64,000 bases of DNA from Bradyrhizobium arachidis (GTDB lineage Bacteria; Pseudomonadota; Alphaproteobacteria; Rhizobiales; Xanthobacteraceae). The notes beneath the pieces are model-generated. The model was not told the origin of the DNA. It saw nothing but the letters and a program-made list of their open reading frames with translations, and searched no databases. Within the stretch, counting starts at the first letter, position 1, and every line of letters begins with the position of its first letter. Position numbers and translations under genes: made by a program. Shown here one piece after another: positions 34,194-45,008 of this stretch. The stretch spans positions 2,480,001-2,544,000 of the forward strand of contig NZ_CP030050.1 in NCBI RefSeq assembly GCF_015291705.1, read 5' to 3'.

Positions 34194-35006
34194 TCAGCGC
34201 GATGCGACCCGTTTCCACTTCGCCTCGATCCGCGCCTTGATGAGGCTGACCCTCGCTTCATGCGCGGCCCAATAGGCGCGGCTGGCGGCCGCCGAGCCCT
34301 GACGGTAGCGTGCATAGACGTCCTTTGGACGTGTCGGCACCTTCGGCGCTTGCGCTATCTTTGTTGCCTTTGCTGCCGATGCTGCCGGAGCGGGCGTAGC
34401 CGCCGCGGGAGCCGGATCCGAAGCCGTAGCGCCGCCCTCCAGAGCTGCCGAGTTCATCGCGACAAGACGGTTGCGGGCGCGATTGCAATAGACTTGCGAG
34501 CGCGCCGTCATCGCCTCCTCGCCATGACCTGCCCGATATTTCATCAGGGCGCGGCAGAGATCGCCGCCGGCGAGGCGCCATGCGCGGGCGAGATAAAGCA
34601 CGCCGTAATGGATGTTGATGTCAGGCTCGGCTAGCTCCGTATTGTTGCCGCGGAACCCCAGCATGGCGGCGGTCTCGGGCCGCACCTGCATCAGGCCGAT
34701 TTCGCCGACGCTGCCGATCACGGCCGAATTGTATCCGCTTTCGACGAAGACGACGGCCTCTGCGATGTCGGCAGGCAGGCCGGTCTTCGCGGTTTCCCGC
34801 TCGATGATCTTGCGGATCTCGGCGCGGGACGACGGCGTTTCGCCGGCGCCAAGCTCCGTCATGCTCTCCGAAGCCGCCGGTGTCGTGCGCGGCTCGTCCG
34901 GCGTGCCGTCCTTGGCATGCGCGCAGATCGGAACCGACAACAGCAGGGCGACCGCGGCGTATCTCCACGTCGCGTCACGTTGGAAGCGTGTCCGATCACC
35001 TCGCAT
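34194..35006 (-). CDS. Lytic transglycosylase (SLT domain)
   Basis: About 270 residues from the ATG at 35006 (MRGDRTRFQRD). A signal peptide (YAAVALLLSVPICAHAKDG) leads to an SLT-type domain. AEAVVFVESGYNSAVIGSVG carries the catalytic Glu, and EIGLMQVRPETAAMLGFRG and NIHYGVLYLARAWRLAGGDL follow. These cleave peptidoglycan glycan strands with 1,6-anhydro bond formation, usually during envelope assembly or secretion-system insertion. A Pro/Ala-rich spacer and a basic C-terminus (ARYRQGSAAASRAYWAAHEA, then a Lys/Arg-rich end) follow. A longer frame up to 35138 has no supporting features. It lies close to the alpha/beta hydrolase gene on the same strand. Confidence 0.88.
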   Translation of the reverse strand: MRGDRTRFQRDATWRYAAVALLLSVPICAHAKDGTPDEPRTTPAASESMTELGAGETPSSRAEIRKIIERETAKTGLPADIAEAVVFVESGYNSAVIGSVGEIGLMQVRPETAAMLGFRGNNTELAEPDINIHYGVLYLARAWRLAGGDLCRALMKYRAGHGEEAMTARSQVYCNRARNRLVAMNSAALEGGATASDPAPAAATPAPAASAAKATKIAQAPKVPTRPKDVYARYRQGSAAASRAYWAAHEARVSLIKARIEAKWKRVASR

Positions 35007-35059
35007 GGGCCTGTCATAGGGCTTCGAAGTTAACAACGGGCTTCGGGCGGGAAGGTCCC

Positions 35060-36178
35060 TTATCGCGCGCGGGCGCTCTGATCGGTGGCCGGAGCCAGGT
35101 GGTCGTCGACCGCATAGAGCGTGCAGGTGGGCGACCATTTCATGCAGGCGGCGAGGGAATCGCGCTGGGCGTCGTCGACGGTCGCGCGTCCCGCCCGCCA
35201 GCCGTAACCGCCGTTCGGCGACACCGCAAACGCCTTGTGCGGCATCGTCGAGGCGAGATAGCGCGCGAACTCGGCGCGCGCGGCCTCGTTGAGCCGGCTC
35301 GGCGGCGGCAGCGGATCGGGCAGGCTCAGGACGTCATGGCCGAGCCCGCGCTCGCGCAGGAAGGCGTCGAGATACGGCGTCCATTGCGGGCGGCCGACCA
35401 CCGAATAGAGATAATGGCCGTCGTCGCCATAGGGCGGTGCCGCAATGAATTTTGCGTTGCCGCCACCCGCGCGAAACCCGTCATAGAGGCGGCGCGCGAG
35501 ATCGGGACCGAAGAAGGAATCATTGGTCGCGTAAACCCACAGCATCGGCACGCGCGAGGTTTTGCCGAACGTCGCAAAAGCCTGCACCAGTCCATCGGGA
35601 TTGCAGACGTCGTCGTCGTCGCGCGAGCCGCGGCCGCCAGCAAAGCTGATCGCGGCGACGAGGCCGGGCGGCGCCTGCGCGGTCAGCGCGACGGTGGCGA
35701 GCCCGCCGGCGGAATGACCGGCCGCGATCATGCCTGACGTCGTGACGTCGCTCCGGCGCGCCACCGCATCGATCGCGGCGCGCAAATCCGCTACCGCGAC
35801 CGCCGCTGCCGGCAGGTAGGCCGCGTTGGCGCAAGCGCCGACGCTGTCGACGCGCCCGCCGGGCGAGGTGCCGTAGCCGCGCCGCATCACGATCAGCGCG
35901 GCATAGCCGCGCCGGGCATATTCGAGCGCGATGCCGTAATATTTGTGCGCCGACATCGTGGCGCGGTCGTCGAAGCTGCGCGGCGAGCCGTGGCTAAGCA
36001 GCGCGAGCGGATAGCGCTTGGTCCCCGCCGGGCGGACCAGGAAAGCCTCCAGCCCCTGCGATCCGGTCTCGGCCATCGGGATGCGCAGGTCTTCCGTATA
36101 AAACTCCGCGGCATGCGCCGGCGCGCCGGCCAAGAGCAGGCCGGCGATCAACAGGAGCAGCTTGCGCGAAACAGCCAT
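35060..36178 (-). CDS. Secreted alpha/beta-hydrolase (dienelactone-hydrolase-like)
   Basis: A 372-residue protein from the ATG at 36178 with a clear signal peptide (KLLLLIAGLLLAGAPAHAAE). The core is an alpha/beta hydrolase: YPLALLSHGSPRSFDDRATM (oxyanion region), the nucleophile elbow GHSAGGLATVAL, MLWVYATNDSFFGPDLARRL with the acid, and YGDDGHYLYSVVGRP with the His. A C-terminal domain of about 90 residues includes two Cys (AACMKWSPTCTLYAVDD). The substrate is not evident; it could be a periplasmic esterase or peptidase. The stop at 35060 and the next gene start (35006) are close on the same strand. Confidence 0.85.
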   Translation of the reverse strand: MAVSRKLLLLIAGLLLAGAPAHAAEFYTEDLRIPMAETGSQGLEAFLVRPAGTKRYPLALLSHGSPRSFDDRATMSAHKYYGIALEYARRGYAALIVMRRGYGTSPGGRVDSVGACANAAYLPAAAVAVADLRAAIDAVARRSDVTTSGMIAAGHSAGGLATVALTAQAPPGLVAAISFAGGRGSRDDDDVCNPDGLVQAFATFGKTSRVPMLWVYATNDSFFGPDLARRLYDGFRAGGGNAKFIAAPPYGDDGHYLYSVVGRPQWTPYLDAFLRERGLGHDVLSLPDPLPPPSRLNEAARAEFARYLASTMPHKAFAVSPNGGYGWRAGRATVDDAQRDSLAACMKWSPTCTLYAVDDHLAPATDQSARAR

Positions 36179-36250
36179 GGGACGATTCGAAGAGCCTCGG
36201 TGGAATGGACCATAGCATGATCCAGCGGATGTGCAGGCGGCCCTCCGCCC

Positions 36251-36354
36251 GTCATTCCGGGGCGCGCCACTTGGCGCGAACCCGGAATCCATTTGTCCGC
36301 GTCAATTGCGGCACGATGGATTCCGGGCTCGCGCTTCGCGCGCCCCGGAATGAC
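36251..36354. repeat. Intergenic palindromic repeat (type 1)
   Basis: Long inverted repeat: GTCATTCCGGGGCGCG and GAACCCGGAATCCAT on the left arm, ATGGATTCCGGGCTCGCG and CGCGCCCCGGAATGAC on the right, with a short central spacer. The same arms recur at 59714-59787. It can form a long hairpin in RNA. Confidence 0.9.
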
Positions 36355-36484
36355 GGATGACGGACTGAGTCTGGCGTCCCGCCTCAGGAACGCCTCACCC
36401 GTCGCGTGTGTTGTGGTTTGGCGGACACCGGGCCGATGCTATGGTATCCCGCTATCTCTGTGACGACAGGACGAGGATATTTCA

Positions 36485-38131
<1,647 letters not shown>

Positions 38132-38199
38132 GCGCGCCGACGCGGAGCGCCGCGTGTCGCCTTTCCCGGCCAAAGGTAGGCCTCGCCACACCACGCGGC

Positions 38200-38302
38200 G
38201 TCATCGCCCGCGAAGGCGGGCGATCCAGTACTCCGCGGCGGAAATTGTCTGAACCAATGACCGCCGCGGAGTACTGGATTCCCCGCCTTCGCGGGGAATG
38301 AC
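38200..38302. repeat. Intergenic palindromic repeat (type 2)
   Basis: Left arm GTCATCGCCCGCGAAGGCGG with GATCCAGTACTCCGCGGCGG, right arm CCGCCGCGGAGTACTGGATT and CCTTCGCGGGGAATGAC. The imperfect inverted repeat spans about 100 bases just upstream of the vanA operator. A degraded relative is at 44371-44478. Confidence 0.85.
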
Positions 38303-38313
38303 TTGTGGCTATA

Positions 38314-38410
38314 TATGTATACATAATCCGCAGAAGAGGTAATTAGATACACAATTTTTGGCCTTGAACGATTCCGCGCTCCCGCTATTGTATACATAAC
38401 GCATACATAA
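38314..38410 (+). promoter_or_regulatory. Candidate GntR-type operators upstream of vanA
   Basis: A perfect 12-base palindrome, TATGTATACATA (38314-38325), and a second TGTATACA core in TTGTATACATAA (38388-38399) followed by CATACATAA (38402-38410). The octamer ATACATAA thus occurs three times (38319, 38392 and 38403, with 11-base spacing between the last two). GTATAC-centred palindromes fit FCD/GntR regulators, and vanR lies downstream. Binding by VanR is inferred. Confidence 0.6.
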
Positions 38411-38427
38411 GCCCGGGAGCACGGCCC

Positions 38428-39477
38428 ATGACAAAACCCTTCCCCATGAACGCCTGGTACGCCGCGGCCTGGGACGCCGAGGTGAAGCCGGCGCTGTTGC
38501 CGCGGACGATCTGCGGCAAGCATGTCGTGATGTACCGCAAGGCCGACGGCTCGGTGGCTGCGCTGGAGGATGCCTGCTGGCACCGGCTGGTGCCGCTGTC
38601 CAAGGGCCGGCTCGAAGGCGACACCGTCGTCTGCGGCTATCACGGTCTGAAATACAACGCGCAGGGCCGCTGCACCTTCATGCCCTCGCAGGAGACCATC
38701 AACCCGTCGGCCTGCGTGCGCGCCTATCCCGTGGTCGAGCGCCACCGCTACATCTGGCTCTGGATGGGCGATCCGGCGCTCGCCGATCCCGCGCTCGTGC
38801 CCGACATGCACTGGAATCACGATCCGGCCTGGGCCGGCGACGGCAAGACCATCCGCGTCAATTGCGACTACCGCCTCGTGCTCGACAATCTCATGGACCT
38901 CACCCACGAGACGTTTGTGCACGGCTCCTCCATCGGCAATGACGCGGTGGCCGAAGCGCCGTTCGACGTCACCCATGGCGAGAAGACGGTCACGGTGACG
39001 CGCTGGATGCGCGGCATCGAGGCGCCGCCGTTCTGGGCGAAACAGCTCGGCAAGTCCGGCCTCGTCGACCGCTGGCAGATCATCCGCTTCGAGGCGCCGT
39101 GCACCATCGCCATCGACGTCGGCGTGGCGCCAACGGGCACCGGCGCGCCGGAAGGCGACCGCTCGCAGGGCGTCAACGGCTTCGTGCTCAACACCATCAC
39201 GCCCGAGACCGAGAAGACCTGCCACTACTTCTGGGCCTTCGTGCGCAACTATCGTCTCGATGAGCAGCGCATCACCACCGAGATCCGCGAAGGCGTCTCC
39301 GGCATCTTCCGCGAGGACGAGTTGATCCTCGAGGCGCAGCAGCGCGCCATGGACGAGAACCCCGACCGCATCTTCTACAACCTCAACATCGACGCCGGCG
39401 CGATGTGGTCGCGCAAGCTAATCGACCGCATGGTGGCGAAAGAGAACGCGCCGCAGCACCTCCAGGCCGCGGAGTAA
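38428..39477 (+). CDS. vanA: Vanillate O-demethylase oxygenase subunit
   Basis: A 349-residue Rieske-type oxygenase that, with the reductase VanB, O-demethylates vanillate to protocatechuate and formaldehyde. The Rieske [2Fe-2S] ligands are in [14 protein letters not shown] and [13 protein letters not shown] (Cys50, His52, Cys69, His72). The mononuclear iron site [16 protein letters not shown] shows the D/H-x-x-x-H pattern. It is the first gene of an operon vanA-vanR-vanB with a 3-nt gap to vanR. The ATG at 38428 follows GGGAGC at about eight bases. It starts the lignin-aromatic branch of core metabolism typical of soil rhizobia. Confidence 0.95.
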   Translation: MTKPFPMNAWYAAAWDAEVKPALLPRTICGKHVVMYRKADGSVAALEDACWHRLVPLSKGRLEGDTVVCGYHGLKYNAQGRCTFMPSQETINPSACVRAYPVVERHRYIWLWMGDPALADPALVPDMHWNHDPAWAGDGKTIRVNCDYRLVLDNLMDLTHETFVHGSSIGNDAVAEAPFDVTHGEKTVTVTRWMRGIEAPPFWAKQLGKSGLVDRWQIIRFEAPCTIAIDVGVAPTGTGAPEGDRSQGVNGFVLNTITPETEKTCHYFWAFVRNYRLDEQRITTEIREGVSGIFREDELILEAQQRAMDENPDRIFYNLNIDAGAMWSRKLIDRMVAKENAPQHLQAAE

Positions 39478-39480
39478 ACG

Positions 39481-40233
39481 ATGGCCGAGCGTGAGGTCGA
39501 CCGCTCCGTCTCGCAGACCGTGAAGGCGCAGCTCGCGCTGCGCGACCAGATCCTGTCGGGGTCCTTGCGTCCCGGCGAGCGCATCTCCGAGCTCCAGGCG
39601 GTGGAGACGACCGGCGCCTCGCGCACGCCGGTGCGCATGGCGCTGGTACGGCTGGAGGAGGAGGGGCTGCTGGAAGCGATCCCGTCCGGCGGCTTCATGG
39701 TGAAGGCGTTTTCGGAGCGGGACATCTCCGATTCCATCGAGCTGCGCGGCACGCTGGAAGGCCTTGCCGCGCGCTTCGCCGCCGAGCGCGGCGTCTCCGC
39801 GCGCGAGCTCGAGCCGCTGAAGGAATGTCTTGCTGCGATCGACGAGCTGCTGCGGCAAGTGCCGATCTCGATCGAGGCCTTCTCGTCCTATGTCACGCTC
39901 AATGCGCGCTTCCACGCCCTGCTCACCGAATTGTCGCGCAGCCCGCCGCTGATCCGGCAGATCGATCGCGCCTCGGCGCTGCCGTTCGCTTCGCCAAGCG
40001 GCTTCGTGATGGCGCAGTCGGCATTGCCCGAAGCGCAGCAGATCCTGATCATCGGGCAGGAGCACCACCGCGTCGTGATCGACGCCATCGAGAACCGCGA
40101 GGGCGCTCGCGCCGAAGCCGTGATGCGCGAGCACGCCCGGCTCGCCGTCCGCAACTTACGGCTTGCACTGCGCAACCGCACCCATCTCGATCTCTTGCCG
40201 GCGCTCGCGCTGATCAAGACCGCAACCGACTGA
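39481..40233 (+). CDS. vanR: GntR-family (FCD) transcriptional regulator of the vanillate operon
   Basis: A 250-residue GntR/FadR-type regulator. The N-terminal winged helix has QLALRDQILSGSLRPGERIS and ASRTPVRMALVRLEEEGLLE followed by SGGFMVKAFSERDISDSIEL. The C-terminal FCD domain (helices 90-240) is formed by EPLKECLAAIDELLRQVPIS and RFHALLTELSRSPPL, ending HHRVVIDAIENREGARAEAV. These repressors usually bind palindromes like those upstream of vanA and release them with the pathway substrate. It sits between vanA and vanB, an uncommon but readable order, overlapping transcriptionally with both. The gene name is by context. Confidence 0.88.
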   Translation: MAEREVDRSVSQTVKAQLALRDQILSGSLRPGERISELQAVETTGASRTPVRMALVRLEEEGLLEAIPSGGFMVKAFSERDISDSIELRGTLEGLAARFAAERGVSARELEPLKECLAAIDELLRQVPISIEAFSSYVTLNARFHALLTELSRSPPLIRQIDRASALPFASPSGFVMAQSALPEAQQILIIGQEHHRVVIDAIENREGARAEAVMREHARLAVRNLRLALRNRTHLDLLPALALIKTATD

Positions 40234-40244
40234 GGGCAGTCACC

Positions 40245-41225
40245 ATGCGCTTCGTTGAGACCTGGATTCCGGCAACGCTCGTCGAGACGCGCGATCTCGC
40301 CCCCGGCATCCGCGAATTCCTGATCCGCCCCGATCAGTTCGACGGCGCGGCCTATCCGGTCGGCAGCCATATCAATGTCAGCGTCACCATCGACGGCTCG
40401 CCGGAGACGCGGTCGTATTCGCTGGTCGGCGAAGCCACCTCGCGCGGCCTGCGCATCGCGGTGCGCCGCGCCGAGGATTCCCGCGGCGGCTCGCGCTACA
40501 TGTGGCAGCTCGCGCCGGGCGCGCGGCTCGACATCACTCAGCCCGCCTCGTTGCTCGCAGTCGACTGGGCCCGCCAAAACTACTGCCTGATCGCCGGCGG
40601 CATCGGCATCACCCCGATCCTCGGCGCCGCCCAGGCACTGGCCCGGCGCGACGCAAATGTCACGCTGCATTATGCCATGCGCTCGCGCGGCGAGGCCGCC
40701 TATCTCGACGATCTCGGCGCGATGCTCGGCGATCGCCTGGTCGTGCATGCGAGCGACGAGGGCCAGCGGCTCGATCTCGACGCGCTGTTCGCGTCCTTGT
40801 CGCAAGGCTCGCTCGCGCTGTTCTGCGGCCCGATGCGGATGCTGGATGCCGCGCGCCATGCCTGGATCGGCGCCGGCCATCCGCTGCCCGATCTGCGCTA
40901 CGAGACCTTCGGCTCCAGCGGCACGCTGCCGACCGAAACCTTTCGCGTGCGATTGAAGGACTCCAACGTCGAGCTCGAAATCCCGCGCGAGCGCTCGATG
41001 CTCGACGTGCTCAACGCCAGCGGACACGACGTCATGTACGATTGCAAGCGCGGCGAATGCGGCCTCTGCGCCATCGACGTCGTCGCTGTCGACGGCGAGA
41101 TCGACCACCGCGACGTCTTCTTCAGCGACCATCAGAAACAGAGCAACCAGAAGATCTGCGCCTGCGTCTCCCGCGCGCGGGGCACCATCACCGTGGACAC
41201 GCTGCTGCGGACGGATGCGGTCTAA
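40245..41225 (+). CDS. vanB: Vanillate O-demethylase reductase subunit
   Basis: A 326-residue iron-sulfur flavoprotein reductase from the ATG at 40245. The N-terminal flavin/NAD domain has RSYSLVGEATSRGLRIAVRR and CLIAGGIGITPILGAAQALA. The C-terminal plant-type [2Fe-2S] ferredoxin shows YDCKRGECGLCAID and KICACVSRA (four Cys ligands). It passes electrons from NADH to VanA. A longer upstream frame that runs into vanR is a reading artefact. Twelve nt after vanR, it ends the operon. Confidence 0.93.
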   Translation: MRFVETWIPATLVETRDLAPGIREFLIRPDQFDGAAYPVGSHINVSVTIDGSPETRSYSLVGEATSRGLRIAVRRAEDSRGGSRYMWQLAPGARLDITQPASLLAVDWARQNYCLIAGGIGITPILGAAQALARRDANVTLHYAMRSRGEAAYLDDLGAMLGDRLVVHASDEGQRLDLDALFASLSQGSLALFCGPMRMLDAARHAWIGAGHPLPDLRYETFGSSGTLPTETFRVRLKDSNVELEIPRERSMLDVLNASGHDVMYDCKRGECGLCAIDVVAVDGEIDHRDVFFSDHQKQSNQKICACVSRARGTITVDTLLRTDAV

Positions 41226-41289
41226 GCAGGGCGTTCGGCCATCCATACGCCGCGCCTGAAAGCGGAGCCGCCCCACGATCCTTCAGCTA

Positions 41290-42030
41290 TCAGGCGCGCT
41301 TCCCGCCGACCGAGATAAACGCCATGAGGCAGGGTTCCGGCAACGGGTTGCGCCAGCGATGGCGCGTTCCGTTCTGGACGATGCAGTCACCTTGGCGCAA
41401 ATGGACCTTCTGCCCGTCGTCCAGTTCCAGCGTCATCTCGCCACGAACCACGACCCCGTAGTCGATGGTGTCCGACGTGTGCATTCCTGGCGTGCCGCGC
41501 TCGAAATGGTCTCCCATGCTGGGGATCTTCTCCGACATTTCCCTGAGCCCGCTCTCGAAAGTCACTCCAGGTGGCGGCTTCCAGCCTTCGGGACGCTTCG
41601 GCGGATACGAGATGAGACGAAACATCGTGCCGCCGGGGCCCGGGAAGGCTTTCGTTCCCTTCAACATCGGATCCGGCTCTCGGCCGGTGAGGTCTGGCAC
41701 GCCCTCGGTCATATAGAGTTCGTAGAAAGTCAGTCCCGGATTTGCATCGATCTCAACCACCTTCGGCGTCACGTCGAAAGACTTCAGCACCGACTTGCCG
41801 GTCTGGTCGCGGCCGGTCAGCGCACGTCTTGGAGGCGGCAAATCACTCGAATCCCTTGCTTCGGCCGGGTGTGACATTCCGCCCAGCGCGCTGCCGGTCA
41901 CCAGGACGGACAGCGCCTGCAACATGTGTCGCCGATGGCTGCCTTCGAATTGTTCGGAAGCTGGCTCCGCGTCATCCCGCGAGCTTTTCTTGTGCCGTTG
42001 CCACAAGCGCCAAAGGAAGCTGCTCACCAT
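41290..42030 (-). CDS. Cupin-domain protein with possible Tat-like signal
   Basis: About 246 residues from the ATG at 42030 (MVSSFLWRLWQRHK). SHRRHMLQALSVLVTGSALG resembles a twin-arginine signal; the mature protein has a conserved cupin barrel with MHTSDTIDYGVVVRGEMTL and LRQGDCIVQNGTRHRWRNPL (His and Glu metal-type ligands). SFLW-rich N-terminal residues precede the RR pair by 25 positions, so the true start might be later. Such cupins often act as dioxygenase-like or regulatory proteins of aromatic compounds; next to the vanillate operon (convergent) this is suggestive only. The substrate is unknown. Confidence 0.7.
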   Translation of the reverse strand: MVSSFLWRLWQRHKKSSRDDAEPASEQFEGSHRRHMLQALSVLVTGSALGGMSHPAEARDSSDLPPPRRALTGRDQTGKSVLKSFDVTPKVVEIDANPGLTFYELYMTEGVPDLTGREPDPMLKGTKAFPGPGGTMFRLISYPPKRPEGWKPPPGVTFESGLREMSEKIPSMGDHFERGTPGMHTSDTIDYGVVVRGEMTLELDDGQKVHLRQGDCIVQNGTRHRWRNPLPEPCLMAFISVGGKRA

Positions 42031-42198
42031 GCGGTATCCCCCGTTGGCCGCCGACAACCTGCCTTCACGGCCACAATCTAGGCGCGTAGGCATTGCAATG
42101 CTATTCGGCTTTGGTCGGGGATGCGCGCGTGTTGATGACGACCAGGCGGGGCGATGCTGGCCTTACGCTCGGAAGCTGACGTTCGTGAGCAAGCGCTC

Positions 42199-44160
42199 TT
42201 ACGCCGCAAACGTCGCCCGAAGCTTCTTGGTCTCCAGCAGCGCCATTACGCCATCGGCCTGCACCGGCCGGCTGATCAGATAGCCCTGCACCTCGTCGCA
42301 ACTGATCTGCCTGAGATATTCGAGCTGGTCCGCGGTCTCGACGCCCTCCGCGACCACGCCGATGCGCAGATCGCGCGCCAGCGAGATCACCGACTTCACG
42401 ATCGCGGCGCAGTCGGGCTGCACCAGCATGTCGCGGATGAAGGACTGGTCGATCTTGATCCGGCTGAACGGCAGCTTGCGCAGGTAAGTCAGCGAGGAGA
42501 AGCCGGTGCCGAAATCGTCGAGCGCCACAGTGATGCCGAGCTCGAGCAGCGCATTCAGGATCGACGCCGCCGAGCCGTATTTCGACAGCAGCATCGATTC
42601 CGTGATCTCGATCTCGAGCCGGTCAGGGGCGACCTTGGCATCCGCCAGCGCCTGCACGATGGTCTGGAGAATGCTCGTGTTGTGAAACTGCGCCGCCGAA
42701 AAATTCACGGCGACGCGGATGTCCTCGGGCCAGTCCGCCAGCGTTGCACAGGCGCGGCGGATCACCCATTCGCCGATCTCGTGGATCAGCCCGGTCTCCT
42801 CGGCGATCGGGATGAACTCGCTCGGCGGCACGAGGCCGCGCGAGGGATGCTGCCAGCGCAGTAGCGCCTCGAAGCCGGTGATGCGGTTCTCGTCGAGATC
42901 GAGGAACGGCTGGAAGGCGAGGAACAGCTCGTTCCGTCCGACGGCGCCTGCGAGGTCCGATTGCAGCGCCTTGCGCTCGCGCGATGAGCGGTCGTCGCTG
43001 GCCTCGAAGAAGCACACGGTGCCCGGGCCGGCCTTCTTGGCGCGGTAGAGCGCAGTGTCGGCATTCTTCATGATGTCGAGCGCAGCGCTGCCGTCGCGCG
43101 GCGCCAGCACGATGCCGACGCTGGTCGCGCCGACGAACTGGCGGCCCTCGATCTGGAACGGCTCGGTGAAGGCGGCAACGAAGCGCTCGGCGATCTCGAG
43201 CGCGTCTTCGGGGCGCGCCAGATTGGCCATCAGCAGCGCGAACTCGTCGCCGCCGATGCGCGCGACGTGCTCGGCCGCGCGGGTGCAGCGTTGCAGGCGG
43301 CTTGCGACCTGGACCAGGAATTCGTCGCCGGCGGGATGGCCGAACTGGTCGTTGACCTCCTTGAAGCGGTCGAGGTCGAGCAGCAGCACCGCGAACTCCT
43401 CGCCGGACAAAGCGAGGCGCTTCAGGGCGGCATCGAGCGTCTCGTTGAAGGCGACGCGGTTGGGCAGCTGGGTCAGCGGGTCCTGCCGCACCGTGCGCTC
43501 GGCCTCGATCTGCCGCATCACGCGCCGCGCGAAGGCGAACGAATTCACGAACACGCCGCGCAGCAGCACGCTGCCATAGACCACGACGAGAAAGGCGATC
43601 AGCAGGAAGGCGAGGTCGCCGTTTCGTCCCAGGCAAATGGCGATCCCGATGAAGATAGGCGCGGTGAAAGCAATGGCCGCGATCGGAATGGTGGCGAAGG
43701 CCAGCGCGCCGCCGGCCAGCATGCCCGAGCAGAGACAGGTGATGACGAGCTGGCCGCCGGTCGAGGCATTGGCGAAGAAGGCGACCGGGACGATGCCCCA
43801 GGCGGTTCCGAGCACGAAGGCGTTGCGCACCAGCCGATGGATCGCCCGGCGCGAGACGAATTGCGGTTTCGTGATCCGGCGCGCGGCGCGGGATTGCAGG
43901 CCGAATGCGATCGCGGCGCCGGCGACAGCGACCGCCCAGATCAGGGCAGGGATACGGTCCGGCGACTGCCACAGCGCGATCGCTAGCACGACGGCGTTGC
44001 AGGCATTGGCTAGCATGATGCCGACGGAATAGCCGAGCACCAGCGACATTTGTTCGGCGCGGATATGGCCGGCCACGGCTTCGTCGGTTGCAGGACCGCC
44101 AAAGGCCGACAGATCGCCGGCAAACAGCCGCGCGAAATAGCTGGTCGTTTGAGTCCGCAT
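42199..44160 (-). CDS. Bifunctional diguanylate cyclase/phosphodiesterase (GGDEF-EAL)
   Basis: About 653 residues from the ATG at 44160; an ATG at 44178 adds six. Five or six transmembrane helices occupy roughly 40-215 (IMLANACNAVVLAIALW and LAFLLIAFLVVVYGSVLLRG). The GGDEF domain has DPLTQLPNRVAF, FAVLLLDLDRFKEVNDQFGH and an intact GGDEF at about 303-307. The EAL domain has GFEALLRWQHPSRGLVPPSE, DDFGTGFSSLTYLR, KIDQSFI and AEGVETADQL. The RxxD inhibitory site is not conserved (RAAE). Both active sites look competent, so net c-di-GMP output must depend on the membrane sensor. It is a single-gene unit. Confidence 0.93.
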   Translation of the reverse strand: MRTQTTSYFARLFAGDLSAFGGPATDEAVAGHIRAEQMSLVLGYSVGIMLANACNAVVLAIALWQSPDRIPALIWAVAVAGAAIAFGLQSRAARRITKPQFVSRRAIHRLVRNAFVLGTAWGIVPVAFFANASTGGQLVITCLCSGMLAGGALAFATIPIAAIAFTAPIFIGIAICLGRNGDLAFLLIAFLVVVYGSVLLRGVFVNSFAFARRVMRQIEAERTVRQDPLTQLPNRVAFNETLDAALKRLALSGEEFAVLLLDLDRFKEVNDQFGHPAGDEFLVQVASRLQRCTRAAEHVARIGGDEFALLMANLARPEDALEIAERFVAAFTEPFQIEGRQFVGATSVGIVLAPRDGSAALDIMKNADTALYRAKKAGPGTVCFFEASDDRSSRERKALQSDLAGAVGRNELFLAFQPFLDLDENRITGFEALLRWQHPSRGLVPPSEFIPIAEETGLIHEIGEWVIRRACATLADWPEDIRVAVNFSAAQFHNTSILQTIVQALADAKVAPDRLEIEITESMLLSKYGSAASILNALLELGITVALDDFGTGFSSLTYLRKLPFSRIKIDQSFIRDMLVQPDCAAIVKSVISLARDLRIGVVAEGVETADQLEYLRQISCDEVQGYLISRPVQADGVMALLETKKLRATFAA

Positions 44161-44370
44161 TCCAGAGCCTAGCAGCATGAGCCGATTGTCCGGCTCGATC
44201 CGGAGAATTCGCCGTAAAGATTTGACGAACTATGAATTATCCACGCTTGCGAGGTCCGGCGTGATCACTTCTAGGTGGCAAAGATCGCATATCGATAACA
44301 AATCGATACAAATGCGGGCCCGCGCGTTACGGCTGTAACGGAAGGGCAATCTTCGCCACCATCTCCACTG

Positions 44371-44478
44371 CCATGCCCCGCCTAGTGCGCAATTGCGCAC
44401 GGGGGCGGAGCATCCAGTACGCCGCGGTCTGCCGGTTCAATCACGACCGTCCCGGTGTACTGGATCGCCCGGTCAAGT
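44371..44478. repeat. Degenerate type-2-like intergenic repeat
   Basis: GAGCATCCAGTACGCCGCGG and, further on, CCCGGTGTACTGGATCGCCC form degenerate inverted arms that resemble the type 2 palindrome at 38200-38302. It precedes a possible MarR-like fragment. Confidence 0.6.
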
Positions 44479-44507
44479 GTTTAGTCCGGAGACGGATTGT
44501 CGGGGGA

Positions 44508-44603
44508 ATGTTTGCGAGCTGGGACGACCGGGAGATCGAGCATCTTGTGCGCCTGATGCGCAAGCTCGCCGACGCGATGACCGCGCCGGGCGAACCGGGC
44601 TGA
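44508..44603 (+). pseudogene. Possible MarR-family C-terminal fragment
   Basis: A 31-residue frame, SWDDREIEHLVRLMRKLADA, resembles the last helix of MarR regulators. Only this tail is present; upstream sequence in the same frame lies inside a dispersed repeat, suggesting that repeat insertion or deletion removed the rest. Too short to be sure. Confidence 0.3.
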
Positions 44604-44623
44604 AAACGACTAGGAGGGGGGCG

Positions 44624-44989
44624 TCACCGCCCCAACTGCTTCGGGTCGTAATAGAACCGCTCTTCGATCAGCTCGTCGCCCCGCCAGGTCTGCCACGCGA
44701 TCTCTTCCAGTGTGCGCGTGATGCCTTCGGCATTGGTGAAGCTGAAGATCCAGCGTGAGGCGACGTTGTCGCCTTCGATCAGGCTCGGGCCGACCCGCAC
44801 GGCCTTGACCTCCTTGAAAGCGGCCAGCACGCCGCGCTCCTTCGCCGCCAGCTTGTCCCGGCCGACCGTCGGGGCCGCGTTGTTCTCGTAAGTGGCGACA
44901 TCGGGCGTGTAGAATTGCTCGATCGCCCCGACGAAATCCCCATCCTCCAGACGCTGCGCAAAGGCTTCGACGACGTCACGGCTTGGCAT
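44624..44989 (-). CDS. SnoaL-like / nuclear-transport-factor-2-fold protein
   Basis: A 121-residue protein from the ATG at 44989. It reads as a SnoaL-type fold: PSRDVVEAFAQRLEDGDFVG and YTPDVATYENNAAPTVGRDK, then ASRWIFSFTNAEGITRTLEE and IAWQTWRGDELIEERFYYDP at the end. Such proteins are small polyketide-cyclase-like or unassigned enzymes. It is transcribed divergently from the TetR gene, with a palindromic operator directly upstream of its start, so it is very probably controlled by that repressor. Its substrate is unknown; length is normal for the fold. Confidence 0.82.
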   Translation of the reverse strand: MPSRDVVEAFAQRLEDGDFVGAIEQFYTPDVATYENNAAPTVGRDKLAAKERGVLAAFKEVKAVRVGPSLIEGDNVASRWIFSFTNAEGITRTLEEIAWQTWRGDELIEERFYYDPKQLGR

Positions 44990-45008
44990 GGCACACCTCA
45001 CGAATGAA

